64,000 nucleotides of DNA from Colwellia sp. PAMC 21821 (GTDB lineage Bacteria > Pseudomonadota > Gammaproteobacteria > Enterobacterales > Alteromonadaceae), in the NCBI RefSeq assembly GCF_002077175.1, contig NZ_CP014943.1, forward strand, positions 3,720,001 through 3,784,000. The letters are read 5' to 3'. Positions within the stretch are counted from its first letter, which is position 1. Every line of letters begins with the position of its first letter. A model generated the notes under the pieces. It had not been told where the DNA came from and made no database searches. It was given only the letters and a program-made list of their open reading frames with translations. A program made the position numbers and the translations under genes. Of this stretch, positions 36,291 to 45,445 are shown one piece after another.

Positions 36291-37166
36291 ATGCCAACTT
36301 CTCACATATTTAACACAGTAGAATTCGATGTTAACGGCCGAAAAATTAGTGGCATAAGTAATGGTAATGAGCAGGGGGCGTTGCTTTTATGTTTGCATGG
36401 TTGGCTCGACAATGCTGCCAGTTTTCAACCACTGATGCCGTACTTATCACACTATCATGTAATCGCTATTGATTGGCCTGGGCATGGGTTATCTGTTCAC
36501 CGCAGCGAAGATGCACATTATCATTTCTTAGATTGGGTCTATGACTTAATTGCTTTGTTTCGCTCACAGCAATGGCAAGCTATTGATTTGCTTGGTCACT
36601 CAATGGGAGGAATGGTAGCGACTGCCTTCGCAGCAGCATTTCCTGAACATGTGAAGTCATTAACCTTAATTGACGCTATCGGACTTTTAACTTCAGCCGA
36701 AACCACCACAACAACACAATTGCGCAAAGGATTATTAAGTCGATTATCCCGCGGCACTAAAGCTAAAAAATATCATACTAGTCTCGAATCTGCTGTTGAG
36801 GCAAGGGTATTGGTATCGGATTTAAGCCAAGAAAATGCTGCACTAATCGTTAATCGAGGTATTGAGGAAACAGCAGCAGGTTTTAGCTGGCGCTCAGACA
36901 GTCGTTTACGCACTATTTCGACGTATCGATTTACCATGGCACAAGCACAACAACTTGTTGCGGATATAAATATACCTGTGCAATTGCTTTATGGCAGCAA
37001 AGGTATGGATATGGTAACTAAAGGGCTAAAACATTTTAGTCCGTTGTTTAAAAATCTACAAAAGCACAAATTGATAGGCGGGCATCATGTTCACATGGAA
37101 CAACCCGAGCAGGCTGCTATGCTATTAAATACGTTTATTCAACAGGTAGAGCAAGAACAAGCGTAA
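36291..37166 (+). CDS. alpha/beta-hydrolase (SERHL-like)
   Basis: 291 residues, soluble. Oxyanion motif LLCLHGWLDNAASFQPL (about 31-47), IDWPGHGLS, nucleophile Ser in LLGHSMGGMVA (about 102-112), catalytic His near the end in GGHHVHMEQPEQ. The short form resembles serine-hydrolase-like proteins often adjacent to fadD in gammaproteobacteria. Substrate unknown, possibly an ester or acyl-CoA. Confidence 0.85.
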   Translation: MPTSHIFNTVEFDVNGRKISGISNGNEQGALLLCLHGWLDNAASFQPLMPYLSHYHVIAIDWPGHGLSVHRSEDAHYHFLDWVYDLIALFRSQQWQAIDLLGHSMGGMVATAFAAAFPEHVKSLTLIDAIGLLTSAETTTTTQLRKGLLSRLSRGTKAKKYHTSLESAVEARVLVSDLSQENAALIVNRGIEETAAGFSWRSDSRLRTISTYRFTMAQAQQLVADINIPVQLLYGSKGMDMVTKGLKHFSPLFKNLQKHKLIGGHHVHMEQPEQAAMLLNTFIQQVEQEQA

Positions 37167-37234
37167 TTCCATAGCTATAAGTTATTTAAAGGTAAATTTT
37201 ATATTCAGTTCAACTATAATAACGAGTCTAAATT

Positions 37235-37279
37235 CCAGTTAATTTAAACAAGTGTTTAAATTAACTGGATCGACCAGTG
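37235..37279. promoter_or_regulatory. 34-bp perfect inverted repeat overlapping a FadR-like operator upstream of fadD
   Basis: Arms 37235-37250 and 37253-37268 are perfect reverse complements (CCAGTTAATTTAAACA / TGTTTAAATTAACTGG) around AG. Sharing its right end is AACTGGATCGACCAGTG (37263-37279), which resembles E. coli FadR operators such as that of fadB (ATCTGGTACGACCAGAT). The inner AAAC-AAGT-GTTT also resembles the PsrA type of fatty-acid operator. It lies 59 bp upstream of the fadD start. Confidence 0.65.
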
Positions 37280-37337
37280 AAAATTTGATAAAACGTATCA
37301 TTAAATAAAGAATAAAAATTTAAAGAGGAAAGGTACT

Positions 37338-38993
37338 GTGGAAAAAATTTGGCTTGAGAAGAGTTATCCTCCCGGCGTTCCATTTGAAATTGATCCTGAT
37401 AAATACGCTTCAATTGTCGATATGTTCCATAAATATACTAAGGTTTATGCCGATCGTGCTGCCTTTATTAATATGGGTGCGGAAATTAGTTATACTGAAC
37501 TTGCTGAACAAGCCGCTGCATTTGCTGCCTATTTACAACAGGACTTAGGTTTAGTTAAAGGTGATAAGTTTGCCATTATGGTTCCAAACTGTTTGCAATA
37601 TCCTATTGCACTCTTTGGAGCCTTGTTAGCCGGCTTAACTGTTGTAAATGTTAACCCGCTATACACTGCACGTGAATTAGAGCATCAATTAAAAGATTCG
37701 AATACTAAAGCGATTTTGATTATTCAAAACTTTGCCAGTATTTTGGAAAAAGTGATTGATAAAACGCCTGTTGAAAAAGTTATTTTAACTTCACTTGGTG
37801 ATCGCTTAGGCACAGTAAAAGGTGCGATTGTTAATGGCGTTGTTAAATATATCAAAAAAATGGTGCCCGCCTTTAATCTCAACAATGTTGAACACTTTAA
37901 TAAAGCGTTAGCGAAAGGGAGCAAATTAACTTTTAGCCCAGTTAAGCTTTGTGGCGAAGATTTGGCCTTTTTGCAATATACCGGCGGAACAACAGGTGTT
38001 TCAAAGGGCGCAATGTTAACGCATCGCAATATGGTTGCTAATTTAGAGCAAGCCAAAGCGGCGATTAAACCACAATTAGAAGAAGGTAAAGAGCTCGTTG
38101 TTACCGCGTTACCGCTTTATCATATCTTTGCTTTGACCGCGAATTGCCTGACCTTTATTACTTTAGGTGGTACAAATTTACTGATCACCAACCCACGTGA
38201 TATGCCAGGGTTTGTCAAAGAGTTAGGAAAATATGACTTCACGGCGATTACCGGTGTAAATACTTTATTTAATGGTTTATTAAATACGCCAGGTTTTAGT
38301 GAGCTAGACTTTTCTAAGTTAAAGTTATCATTGGGCGGTGGTATGGCTGTTCAACGCCCGGTTGCTGAAAAGTGGGAAAGTGTCACGAAAACACGCTTGC
38401 TTGAAGGCTACGGACTGACAGAGTGCGCACCTTTAGTAACTTTATGCCCATACAACCAAGAACATTACAGTGGCACCATTGGCTTACCTGCATCCTCAAC
38501 TGATATTCGTATTGTATTAGAAGATGGTAGTGAGGCCAAGATTGGCGAGCCAGGCGAAATGTGGGTTAAAGGCCCGCAAGTGATGAAAGGTTACTATAAC
38601 CGTCAAGACGCTACCGATGAAATCTTAAAAGATGGCTGGCTAGCAACGGGCGATATTGCCTGCATGGACGAAAATGGCTTTTTCAAAATTGTTGATCGTA
38701 AAAAAGATATGATTATTGTTTCTGGCTTTAATGTCTTTCCAAATGAGATTGAAGAAGTGGTAGCGAGCCATCCTGGCGTATTAGAAGCAGCCGCGGTGGG
38801 TATTCCACATGAAGCAAGTGGTGAAATAGTCAAAATATTTGTTGTGCGCAAAGATCCTAAATTGACCGAGGCCGCGTTAATTAAACATTGTCGTGAAAAC
38901 TTAACTAATTACAAAGTGCCTAAACTTGTTGAGTTTCGTGACGAGTTGCCAAAATCTAATGTCGGTAAAATCTTACGACGTGAACTGCGTTAA
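37338..38993 (+). CDS. fadD: long-chain acyl-CoA synthetase
   Basis: 551 residues from GTG 37338. AMP-forming ligase motifs: P-loop [18 protein letters not shown] (about 215-232), [55 protein letters not shown] (in pieces, the fatty-acyl signature) and the catalytic Lys in [14 protein letters not shown]. Activates fatty acids for beta-oxidation at the inner membrane. A FadR-like operator and large palindrome precede it. A perfect palindromic terminator follows. Confidence 0.95.
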   Translation: MEKIWLEKSYPPGVPFEIDPDKYASIVDMFHKYTKVYADRAAFINMGAEISYTELAEQAAAFAAYLQQDLGLVKGDKFAIMVPNCLQYPIALFGALLAGLTVVNVNPLYTARELEHQLKDSNTKAILIIQNFASILEKVIDKTPVEKVILTSLGDRLGTVKGAIVNGVVKYIKKMVPAFNLNNVEHFNKALAKGSKLTFSPVKLCGEDLAFLQYTGGTTGVSKGAMLTHRNMVANLEQAKAAIKPQLEEGKELVVTALPLYHIFALTANCLTFITLGGTNLLITNPRDMPGFVKELGKYDFTAITGVNTLFNGLLNTPGFSELDFSKLKLSLGGGMAVQRPVAEKWESVTKTRLLEGYGLTECAPLVTLCPYNQEHYSGTIGLPASSTDIRIVLEDGSEAKIGEPGEMWVKGPQVMKGYYNRQDATDEILKDGWLATGDIACMDENGFFKIVDRKKDMIIVSGFNVFPNEIEEVVASHPGVLEAAAVGIPHEASGEIVKIFVVRKDPKLTEAALIKHCRENLTNYKVPKLVEFRDELPKSNVGKILRRELR

Positions 38994-39031
38994 GTCTAGA
39001 TTTGTTAGTTAGCTACACGTTAACGTTGAAT

Positions 39032-39061
39032 AAAATAGGCCAACAATTGTTGGCCTATTTT
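39032..39061. terminator. fadD terminator
   Basis: Perfect 30-bp palindrome, arms AAAATAGGCCAACAA / TTGTTGGCCTATTTT, flanked by A and T runs, 40 bp after fadD. Confidence 0.88.
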
Positions 39062-39070
39062 ATGTTCAGG

Positions 39071-39316
39071 CCGTTCCTAGCCATCTCGGTAATTGCTCCT
39101 GCATTACTCTAATGACTTACATCCATGTAAGAACATGGCTTCACGGCATTAGTGCATCCATGCACGTCGCCGTTCCTAGCCATCTCGGTAATTGCTCCTG
39201 CATTACTCTGATGACTTACATCCATGTAAGAACATGGCTTCACGGCATTAGTGCATCTCGGTAATTGCTCCATGCATTACTCTAATGACTTACTTCCCTG
39301 TAAGAACATGCACGTC
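39071..39316. repeat. 99-bp tandem intergenic repeat, two copies plus a partial third
   Basis: Units start with CCGTTCCTAGCCATCTCGGT at 39071 and 39170; a partial unit starts at CATCTCGGTAATTGCTCCAT (39254). Each contains an internal inverted word, CTTACATCCATGTAAG. The first two copies differ at very few positions; the third is more diverged. Non-coding; it occupies most of the gap between fadD and yciK. Confidence 0.9.
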
Positions 39317-39383
39317 GATGAACGGTCAGTTTTTTTGACCCAGAGAAAAACTAGGAACCAAACTTAACCCAGTTGCTTGATCA

Positions 39384-40121
39384 CTATTGTGCGTTCAATC
39401 TTTGACCGTTAATTGCTTTACTATCGTCTGCCATCAAATATACGTAAAGTGGCATAATATCTTCTGGAGAGGCGATAGTCGCTTTGTTCTCGGCAGGGTA
39501 AGCAACTGAGCGCATATTTGTATTTGTGCCGCCTGGATTAATGGCGTTAGTTCTAAGGACACTATTATCGTACTCATCAGCAATAACTTGCATCATGCCT
39601 TCTGTAGCAAATTTAGAAACGCTATAAGCACCCCAGTAAGCCTTACCTTTATTACCCACACCTGAAGAAGTAAATACTAGTGAAGAGCTTTTAGATTTTA
39701 ATAGTACAGGTAACAATGCTTGTGCTAATAAAAACTGCGCATTAACGTTAACTTGCATGACGTCTTGCCAAGTTTGTTGATGAATTTGGTTGAATGGTGT
39801 CAACTCGCCTAATATTGAAGCATTAAGTAGCGCGCCATCTAATTGGCTAAATTGATTCTCTATTGTGGCGGCTAAATCGATATAATTTTGTTTCGTCGCG
39901 CCTTTTAAATCCAGAGGGACGATGGCAGGTTCAGGATAACCTTTGGCTAGAATATCATCATAAACCGCTTCGAGCTTTGCAACGGTTTTACCTAATAAAA
40001 TAACCGTAGCGCCTAATTCCGCATAAGTTAATGCTGCTTGGCGGCCAATACCTGCACCTGCACCGGTAATTAGAATGGTTTTGTTCGCTAAAATCTGTGG
40101 TGTTATTGCGTAGTCAAACAT
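39384..40121 (-). CDS. yciK: YciK-type short-chain dehydrogenase
   Basis: 245 residues. NAD(P)-binding TILITGAGAGIGRQAALTYA (about 14-33), LLNASILGELTPFNQ, catalytic Ser-Tyr-Lys in VFTSSGVGNKGKAYWGAYSVSKFA. The start FDYAITPQILANKTILITG and the NPGGTNTNMR segment are typical of YciK. Cytoplasmic oxidoreductase of unsettled substrate. Divergent from the lipase gene. Confidence 0.9.
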   Translation of the reverse strand: MFDYAITPQILANKTILITGAGAGIGRQAALTYAELGATVILLGKTVAKLEAVYDDILAKGYPEPAIVPLDLKGATKQNYIDLAATIENQFSQLDGALLNASILGELTPFNQIHQQTWQDVMQVNVNAQFLLAQALLPVLLKSKSSSLVFTSSGVGNKGKAYWGAYSVSKFATEGMMQVIADEYDNSVLRTNAINPGGTNTNMRSVAYPAENKATIASPEDIMPLYVYLMADDSKAINGQRLNAQ

Positions 40122-40271
40122 ATGAATAATTGCTGAAAAAGTTTGTTAATAATTCTACTACTTTCACCACTATGCTGACGAGTGTTTTTCGTTAGAATTC
40201 TCCATTTGCAGAACAAAACTGTGAATAAATCAAAAAATCACTAGCACTTGATCTATTCTTGAGTTAAGTTT

Positions 40272-40288
40272 AACTGGTCGAACAAGTT
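40272..40288. promoter_or_regulatory. FadR-like operator upstream of the lipase gene
   Basis: AACTGGTCGAACAAGTT matches 14 of 17 positions of the E. coli FadR consensus AnCTGGTCnGACCTGTT as I recall it. It lies 112 bp upstream of the lipase start. Together with the site before fadD it suggests common fatty-acid control. Confidence 0.6.
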
Positions 40289-40399
40289 GATGCTAATCTT
40301 AGGATAAGTATAAAAATCAACGATAATTAAGAATAATAAATATATGCTTGGAAAATAACTAAGTTTATAAAAATAAAGACTAGACCGTGGGGAGATAAA

Positions 40400-42823
40400 A
40401 TGAAAAAGCTAGTACTCAGTCTCGCAATAGCCAGTACCTTAGGGTTAAGTGCTTGTGGCGACGAAACTATACAAGATGTTGAAAAAGAAGTTGTTGAAAA
40501 CGGCTCAGCTGTTACGGCAACAGCTCGCGTTAAATTCGATCCAGCAGCGGGTGCTGCAGGACTTTCAATTCCGAATGATTTAATTTTCTCAGGCACTGTT
40601 GACGGCACTTTAGAAATACCTGTTGACGACCCAACTGATGGCTCAGATCCTTTTGTTGCTATCAGTGCCCTTGACGGTTGGTCTATTTCCCAACCTTTTT
40701 CACTGGGTATTGAATTCCCAGCTGGTACTTCCTTAGATGGCAGCAGTGTTTCTGATCCTGCGTCAGTAAGAATTTTTGAAGCCGTTATGGGCGGAAATGC
40801 TAACGACAGTGATTGTACAGCTGTGACACGTGGACTTGCTTGTAAAATTGTTGGAGAACTAACATTTGGACAAGATTTCGTCACGCAAATGTCTGCCGAT
40901 GGCATTAGTGTTGCTGTGATACCGATGCAACCGCTAAAAGCTGAAACCACTTACATTATGATGATGAGCAATAATCTTCGTGATAATAATGGTAAAGCTA
41001 TCGCAGGTTCTAGTACTTATGAATTAGCACGCCAAGATATTAACACCTTACCGTTAGGTAATGAGTCACAATTAGGCCTACAAGCCGCTATTAACAGCTA
41101 CGAAGCTGCACTTGTTGCTGCGGGTGTTGACAGCGACACTATTATTTATAGTGCAGCGATGACGACTCAGTCTACAACACGAGTATTAAGCACCGTTAAG
41201 TCATTGATGGCAGCGGGCGTACCGCAAATGGTCGCTAATGCACAGTCAGGTAATCCTGCCATTGGTGTTCAAGATACCGGTATCTCAGTGGCTACAGTTC
41301 TAACGGGTTTGATTCCCGCTAACCTAATACCATTTTATTCTGCGGCTAACTATATTCGTGGTTCAATAACACTGCCTTACTATTCTGGTGTGCCTTCTGC
41401 AGAAAACCCATTAGCACCGGTTAATGATTGGTGGCGTGCACGTTGTGATTCAGGTGCAACACTTGCTGGTTTAGCAGCTGCAAACCCAGCGGCAATTCCT
41501 GCAGGACCGTTAGATGCAAATGATGGCTTTTGTATGAACTTTGGCTTACGTGATTTAAGCTCAGTAATGGCGATTGATACTGAACGTAACTTAACTAAGT
41601 TCAACCCAATTCCAGCAACAAGTGCAATGTTGCCCATTGACGTACAAATGACTACGCCAGATTTAGCTTGGGCTAACCCTGTGCGTGCTAACATGGGATT
41701 ACCAGCGCTAGAAGAGCCTGAAAATGGCTGGCCAGTAGCCATGTTAGTGCATGGTATTACATCGACTAAAGAACAAATGTTACCGATTACAGGCATACTA
41801 TCAGTATTTGGCATCGCCACTATTGCGATTGATCAGCCTCTACATGGTAGTCGTGGTTTTGATTTAAACGGTGATGATGTTGACGATATTAATACCAGTA
41901 CTGTATCGACATTACATTATGTAAACTTGGGCAGCATGTTAACCATGCGTGATAATACCCGTCAAAGTACAGCTGATTTATTAGGTTTACGTCTAGGCAT
42001 GAACTTTTTAGGCGGTGCACATGTTGAAGGGAATCCGATCAAAATAGATAGCTCGAAAGTGCATCTTTTAGGTCATTCATTAGGCGGCATCTACGGCATG
42101 AATACCGTAGGTTTAGCTAATACTGAGTTAAATCCGCAAATCGATGGCTTGTTTAAGATTGCCAGTACGTCTTTAGCTATGCCAGGACTAATGCTAGCTA
42201 ACTTCGGTATTGATTCTCCTGCATTTGAAGGTTTAGCTAAATCGAATCTTACCTTGCAGTTATCACCCGAGTTCAAAGCGGCGGTTGATGCAACTTTACC
42301 TGCTAATTATAGCCAAAGCGAATTGAGTGATTTCTATTTTGTATTTTATAACAGTTTAACTGCTGAGCAAAAAGCAACATTGGATGGTGGTTTTGCACAA
42401 TTTACTTTTGCAGCGCAAACCGTGACAGATTCTGGAGATCCTATTGCTTATGTTCAAACATTAGCTGCGACTGAAACACCAACGCACTTAATAGAAGTAG
42501 TAGGTAATGGTGGTGATAACTTACCAGACCAAACGGTAACTAATAGAGCGCCGTTTACGCCTATGGGGGGTACTGAACCTGCAATTGCTTTCCTTGGACT
42601 GCAAGGCGTTAGCGAAACAACTTCAGGCTCAGGTGCGGTAAGGTTTATTCATGGTCATCATAGTTCAATACTTGACCCTCGCCCAGATGCTGCAGGTGCT
42701 TCTCAAGATGCTGAATTAAGCGCACGAGCAACGCAAGAAATGCAAACGCAAGTCGCAACATTCTTCGCGAGTATGGGACAATTGATTACAATAACGGATG
42801 CTGCTGTTGTAAAACAAGACTAA
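40400..42823 (+). CDS. VolA/Pla-1-family surface lipase (lipoprotein)
   Basis: 807 residues. Lipoprotein signal MKKLVLSLAIASTLGLSACG with lipobox LSAC and Cys 19. N-terminal domain (about 40-250) is of the bacterial virulence-factor lipase type (PNDLIFSGTVDGTLEIPVDD..WSISQPF). The C-terminal hydrolase holds the nucleophile motif HLLGHSLGGIYG (about 555-566), oxyanion region AMLVHGITSTKEQMLP, and catalytic His probably in RFIHGHHSSIL. VolA of Vibrio cholerae releases fatty acid from lysophosphatidylcholine at the outer membrane for use via FadD. The nearby fadD with a matching operator fits that route. Confidence 0.9.
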   Translation: MKKLVLSLAIASTLGLSACGDETIQDVEKEVVENGSAVTATARVKFDPAAGAAGLSIPNDLIFSGTVDGTLEIPVDDPTDGSDPFVAISALDGWSISQPFSLGIEFPAGTSLDGSSVSDPASVRIFEAVMGGNANDSDCTAVTRGLACKIVGELTFGQDFVTQMSADGISVAVIPMQPLKAETTYIMMMSNNLRDNNGKAIAGSSTYELARQDINTLPLGNESQLGLQAAINSYEAALVAAGVDSDTIIYSAAMTTQSTTRVLSTVKSLMAAGVPQMVANAQSGNPAIGVQDTGISVATVLTGLIPANLIPFYSAANYIRGSITLPYYSGVPSAENPLAPVNDWWRARCDSGATLAGLAAANPAAIPAGPLDANDGFCMNFGLRDLSSVMAIDTERNLTKFNPIPATSAMLPIDVQMTTPDLAWANPVRANMGLPALEEPENGWPVAMLVHGITSTKEQMLPITGILSVFGIATIAIDQPLHGSRGFDLNGDDVDDINTSTVSTLHYVNLGSMLTMRDNTRQSTADLLGLRLGMNFLGGAHVEGNPIKIDSSKVHLLGHSLGGIYGMNTVGLANTELNPQIDGLFKIASTSLAMPGLMLANFGIDSPAFEGLAKSNLTLQLSPEFKAAVDATLPANYSQSELSDFYFVFYNSLTAEQKATLDGGFAQFTFAAQTVTDSGDPIAYVQTLAATETPTHLIEVVGNGGDNLPDQTVTNRAPFTPMGGTEPAIAFLGLQGVSETTSGSGAVRFIHGHHSSILDPRPDAAGASQDAELSARATQEMQTQVATFFASMGQLITITDAAVVKQD

Positions 42824-42838
42824 GCTTAGCTTAAGTCT

Positions 42839-42866
42839 AAAAGCCCTCTTTTGAGGGCTTTTTTAT
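42839..42866 (+). terminator. lipase gene terminator
   Basis: AAAAGCCCTC-TTTT-GAGGGCTTTT followed by TTA, 15 bp after the stop. Confidence 0.92.
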
Positions 42867-43021
42867 TTGTGCTGATTTTTACGGTTAACTTTTTCGAATA
42901 ATTTAATCGTTAACCTTTATTTATTAACTATTTCCCCCATATTGTTAGATAGAATAATCTTTAAAATTAATACATAACAGTAAAGTTAACCTAAGTTAAC
43001 TTACCAGTTAGGAGAGAAACA

Positions 43022-44071
43022 TTGGAATTTTTGTATGAATACGGCTTGTTTTTAGCAAAAGCCATCACATTTGTTATAGCCGTAATTGCTATTATTATTG
43101 CCATCGCGTCGTCAGCAATGAAACAAGGCGGTAAAAAAGGTGAGTTAGAAATCACGGACTTGTCAGAGCAATATACTGAAGTAGAGGAAGATATTACTCA
43201 TCATTTATTATCTAAAGAAGAGTTAAAAGAAAAAGAGAAAAAAGATAAAAAAGCTGAAAAAGAGCAAGCAAAAATAGCGAAGAAAGCCAGTAAAGACGAA
43301 AGTGAAGAAAAAACCGTTACACCGCGTTTATTTGTTGTAGATTTTAATGGCAGTATTGATGCGAAAGAAGTTGGTTCGTTACGCGAAGAAATTAGCGCAA
43401 TATTAACTGTAGCTCAGCCAACTGATGAAGTTTTTGTGCGCTTAGAAAGTGGCGGCGGCATGGTACATGGCTATGGCTTAGCAGCGTCGCAACTTGATCG
43501 TGTTCGTCAAAAAAATATTCCATTAACCGCATCTGTTGATAAAGTAGCAGCAAGTGGCGGCTACATGATGGCCTGTGTCGCTAATAAAATAGTGTCGGCA
43601 CCGTTTGCCATTATTGGTTCTATTGGTGTTATTGCTCAAGTGCCAAATTTTCATAAGTTATTAAAGAAAAACGATGTCGACTTTGAACAGTTCACTGCCG
43701 GTGAGTTTAAACGCACTGTGACTATGTTTGGTGAAAACACGGAGAAAGGTCGTGAGAAGTTTGTTGAAGAACTTGAAGAAACTCATGTGTTATTTAAGAA
43801 CTTTGTCAGTGAACATCGTCCAAGTCTAGATATTGCTAAAGTAGCAACTGGTGAGCACTGGTTTGGCACACAAGCTAAGGATTTAGGGCTTGTTGATGAA
43901 TTAGAAACCAGTGACGATTATCTGCAAGCGCGTTGTAAATCTCATAAAATAGTACAAATTAAGTATGCAACGAAAAAAGGCTTAGCTGAAAAGTTTTCAA
44001 AAGCGGCGTCTTTATCGTTTGATGCTATCATCAGTAAGGTTTGGCAAAATAACCGGATTTTTCCAGGTTAA
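43022..44071 (+). CDS. sohB: inner-membrane peptidase SohB (S49)
   Basis: 349 residues from TTG 43022, chosen because AGGAGAG lies 6-12 nt upstream. One N-terminal membrane helix (about 7-28), a Lys/Glu-rich charged stretch (about 60-100, EKEKKDKKAEKEQAKIAKKA), then the S49 domain. Nucleophile Ser in DKVAASGGYMMACVAN, Lys in AGEFKRTVTMFGEN. A signal-peptide-peptidase-like protease facing the periplasm. Terminus ends with VWQNNRIFPG. Tpm follows 42 bp downstream. Confidence 0.93.
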   Translation: MEFLYEYGLFLAKAITFVIAVIAIIIAIASSAMKQGGKKGELEITDLSEQYTEVEEDITHHLLSKEELKEKEKKDKKAEKEQAKIAKKASKDESEEKTVTPRLFVVDFNGSIDAKEVGSLREEISAILTVAQPTDEVFVRLESGGGMVHGYGLAASQLDRVRQKNIPLTASVDKVAASGGYMMACVANKIVSAPFAIIGSIGVIAQVPNFHKLLKKNDVDFEQFTAGEFKRTVTMFGENTEKGREKFVEELEETHVLFKNFVSEHRPSLDIAKVATGEHWFGTQAKDLGLVDELETSDDYLQARCKSHKIVQIKYATKKGLAEKFSKAASLSFDAIISKVWQNNRIFPG

Positions 44072-44113
44072 GCGCTTTATCCATATTAAGTAAATGCAGG
44101 TGACGTAATAGCA

Positions 44114-44767
44114 ATGGATAACAGTTTTTGGCATAAATGTTGGGAGCGCAACACACTGGGATTCCACCAGCGTGACGTGCACCCTTTGTTATCTCAATAC
44201 TTTGAACAATTGACACTGCCCTCAGACCGGCATGTATTCGTGCCGTTATGCGGTAAAACGCTTGATATGGCGTATTTAGCAAGGTTTATGCAAGTTACAG
44301 GCAGTGAATTAAGTGACATTGCCTGTAAAGACTTCTTTCTTGAAAATAACATTGAGTACCAAAAGCAGACTTTAGGTGCATTCGAGCAATATTCTTGCCC
44401 ACAGCTTTCATTACTTCAAGGTGACTTTTTCCAGCTTTCTTCAAAGGCAGTTGACAGCATAGATTGGATATATGATCGTGCAGCGTTAATTGCGCTACCA
44501 GCGTCTATGCAACAGCAATATGTTGAGCACTTAAAAACGTTTTTCTCGGCGCAAACGCGGTTGTTTTTAGTGACAGTAGAGTTTCCAAAAGAGCAGTTGA
44601 ATGGTCCACCATTTGCCGTTACTGAAACTGATGTGAAAAGCCTGTTTTCAGGTTATAACATTGAATACATTGCGAAGAATGAGATTAAAGATAAGCAATT
44701 TGCGCAGCGGACATTTGAGGTCGATTACTTGCTTGAAAAGCTTTATATCATTTCACTCGAGAATTAA
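44114..44767 (+). CDS. tpm: thiopurine S-methyltransferase
   Basis: 217 residues. The start FWHKCWERNTLGFHQRDVHPLL and the SAM-binding VFVPLCGKTLDMAYLA are diagnostic of the TPMT family, as are WIYDRAALIALP and PPFAVTETDVKSLF. Methylates thiopurines and, in some bacteria, selenium or tellurium compounds. Probably co-transcribed with sohB. Confidence 0.93.
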   Translation: MDNSFWHKCWERNTLGFHQRDVHPLLSQYFEQLTLPSDRHVFVPLCGKTLDMAYLARFMQVTGSELSDIACKDFFLENNIEYQKQTLGAFEQYSCPQLSLLQGDFFQLSSKAVDSIDWIYDRAALIALPASMQQQYVEHLKTFFSAQTRLFLVTVEFPKEQLNGPPFAVTETDVKSLFSGYNIEYIAKNEIKDKQFAQRTFEVDYLLEKLYIISLEN

Positions 44768-44850
44768 ATGTTTGTTTGAGGTATGAGCGCAGTTAATGTG
44801 CAGGTTGGCTGGTGATTAACTGGTGAAGGTAGTTGGAAGTTGTTAATAAC

Positions 44851-44878
44851 AAAAAAGGTGCCATCGAGCACCTTTTTT
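44851..44878. terminator. bidirectional terminator between tpm and the small secreted-protein gene
   Basis: AAAAAAGGTGC-CATCGA-GCACCTTTTTT, perfect 11-bp arms, between convergent genes. Confidence 0.92.
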
Positions 44879-44895
44879 ATTGCCAGTATTCTTGC

Positions 44896-45162
44896 TTACT
44901 CAGCAAGTGATATACTCTTGTTGATGTTTTCTATGCTTTTATTTGTGTGTACACGGTTCATTGTAACTTGAGCGCGAGCCGTTTTTTCGATAGGGTTAAA
45001 CGCTATCGTATTTAATTTAATTGATTGTGCTAAATGCAGTTTAGTTGTTTCAATAAGCTCAACAGCGTTGATTGCTTGGGTTTTAACTAACTGAGTAGCG
45101 TGGCTGCTATTTGCCATTAAAGCGAGCATAGCGATGGTTGATAATTTAATAATGTTTTTCAT
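44896..45162 (-). CDS. small secreted protein, unknown
   Basis: 88 residues with a clear signal peptide (MKNIIKLSTIAMLALMANSSHA-T, cleavage about residue 22). The mature part is 65 residues, Lys/Ser/Ile/Asn-rich without Cys, predicted helical. I do not recognise the family. The minus-strand ribosome site CAGGTGA precedes the ATG. It is divergent from gcvA across an intergenic region with two palindromes. Confidence 0.7.
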   Translation of the reverse strand: MKNIIKLSTIAMLALMANSSHATQLVKTQAINAVELIETTKLHLAQSIKLNTIAFNPIEKTARAQVTMNRVHTNKSIENINKSISLAE

Positions 45163-45276
45163 AAGTCACCTGTAATAAAACGTCAATAGTATTTATAGAT
45201 GTTTTGGGACTCTTTCTTTTCAATTGCAAACAAGGGTTGGGAGCCTGTTTGATTATTACCGATTATTTCGGGGTAA

Positions 45277-45386
45277 AGATGAAGTCCTTCATCTATGGTG
45301 GGTATACTACGGTAATACTGGTAAATTTTAAAATGACTAATTATAATGTCATTCATTAGAAAAACTAATCCGACATAATTATGTCG
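45277..45386. promoter_or_regulatory. two perfect palindromes between the small secreted-protein gene and gcvA
   Basis: AGATGAAG-TC-CTTCATCT (45277-45294) and CGACATAATTATGTCG (45371-45386) are perfect inverted repeats. The second lies 60 bp upstream of the gcvA TTG and could be an operator or part of its promoter. No binding protein can be assigned from sequence. No credible gene is seen in 45163-45445. Confidence 0.45.
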
Positions 45387-45445
45387 ATAATTTGATGGGT
45401 TATTCATAAATCCATTCATCAGCAACATGACTTAATAGGTGTATT

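Noticed and set aside
40327..40950. 207-codon minus-strand frame
   Set aside because: Antisense to the lipoprotein signal and N-terminal domain of the lipase, which is clearly coding.
45183..45428. 81-codon minus-strand frame upstream of gcvA
   Set aside because: No ribosome site, unusual composition, and it covers a divergent promoter region with palindromes; better read as regulatory DNA.
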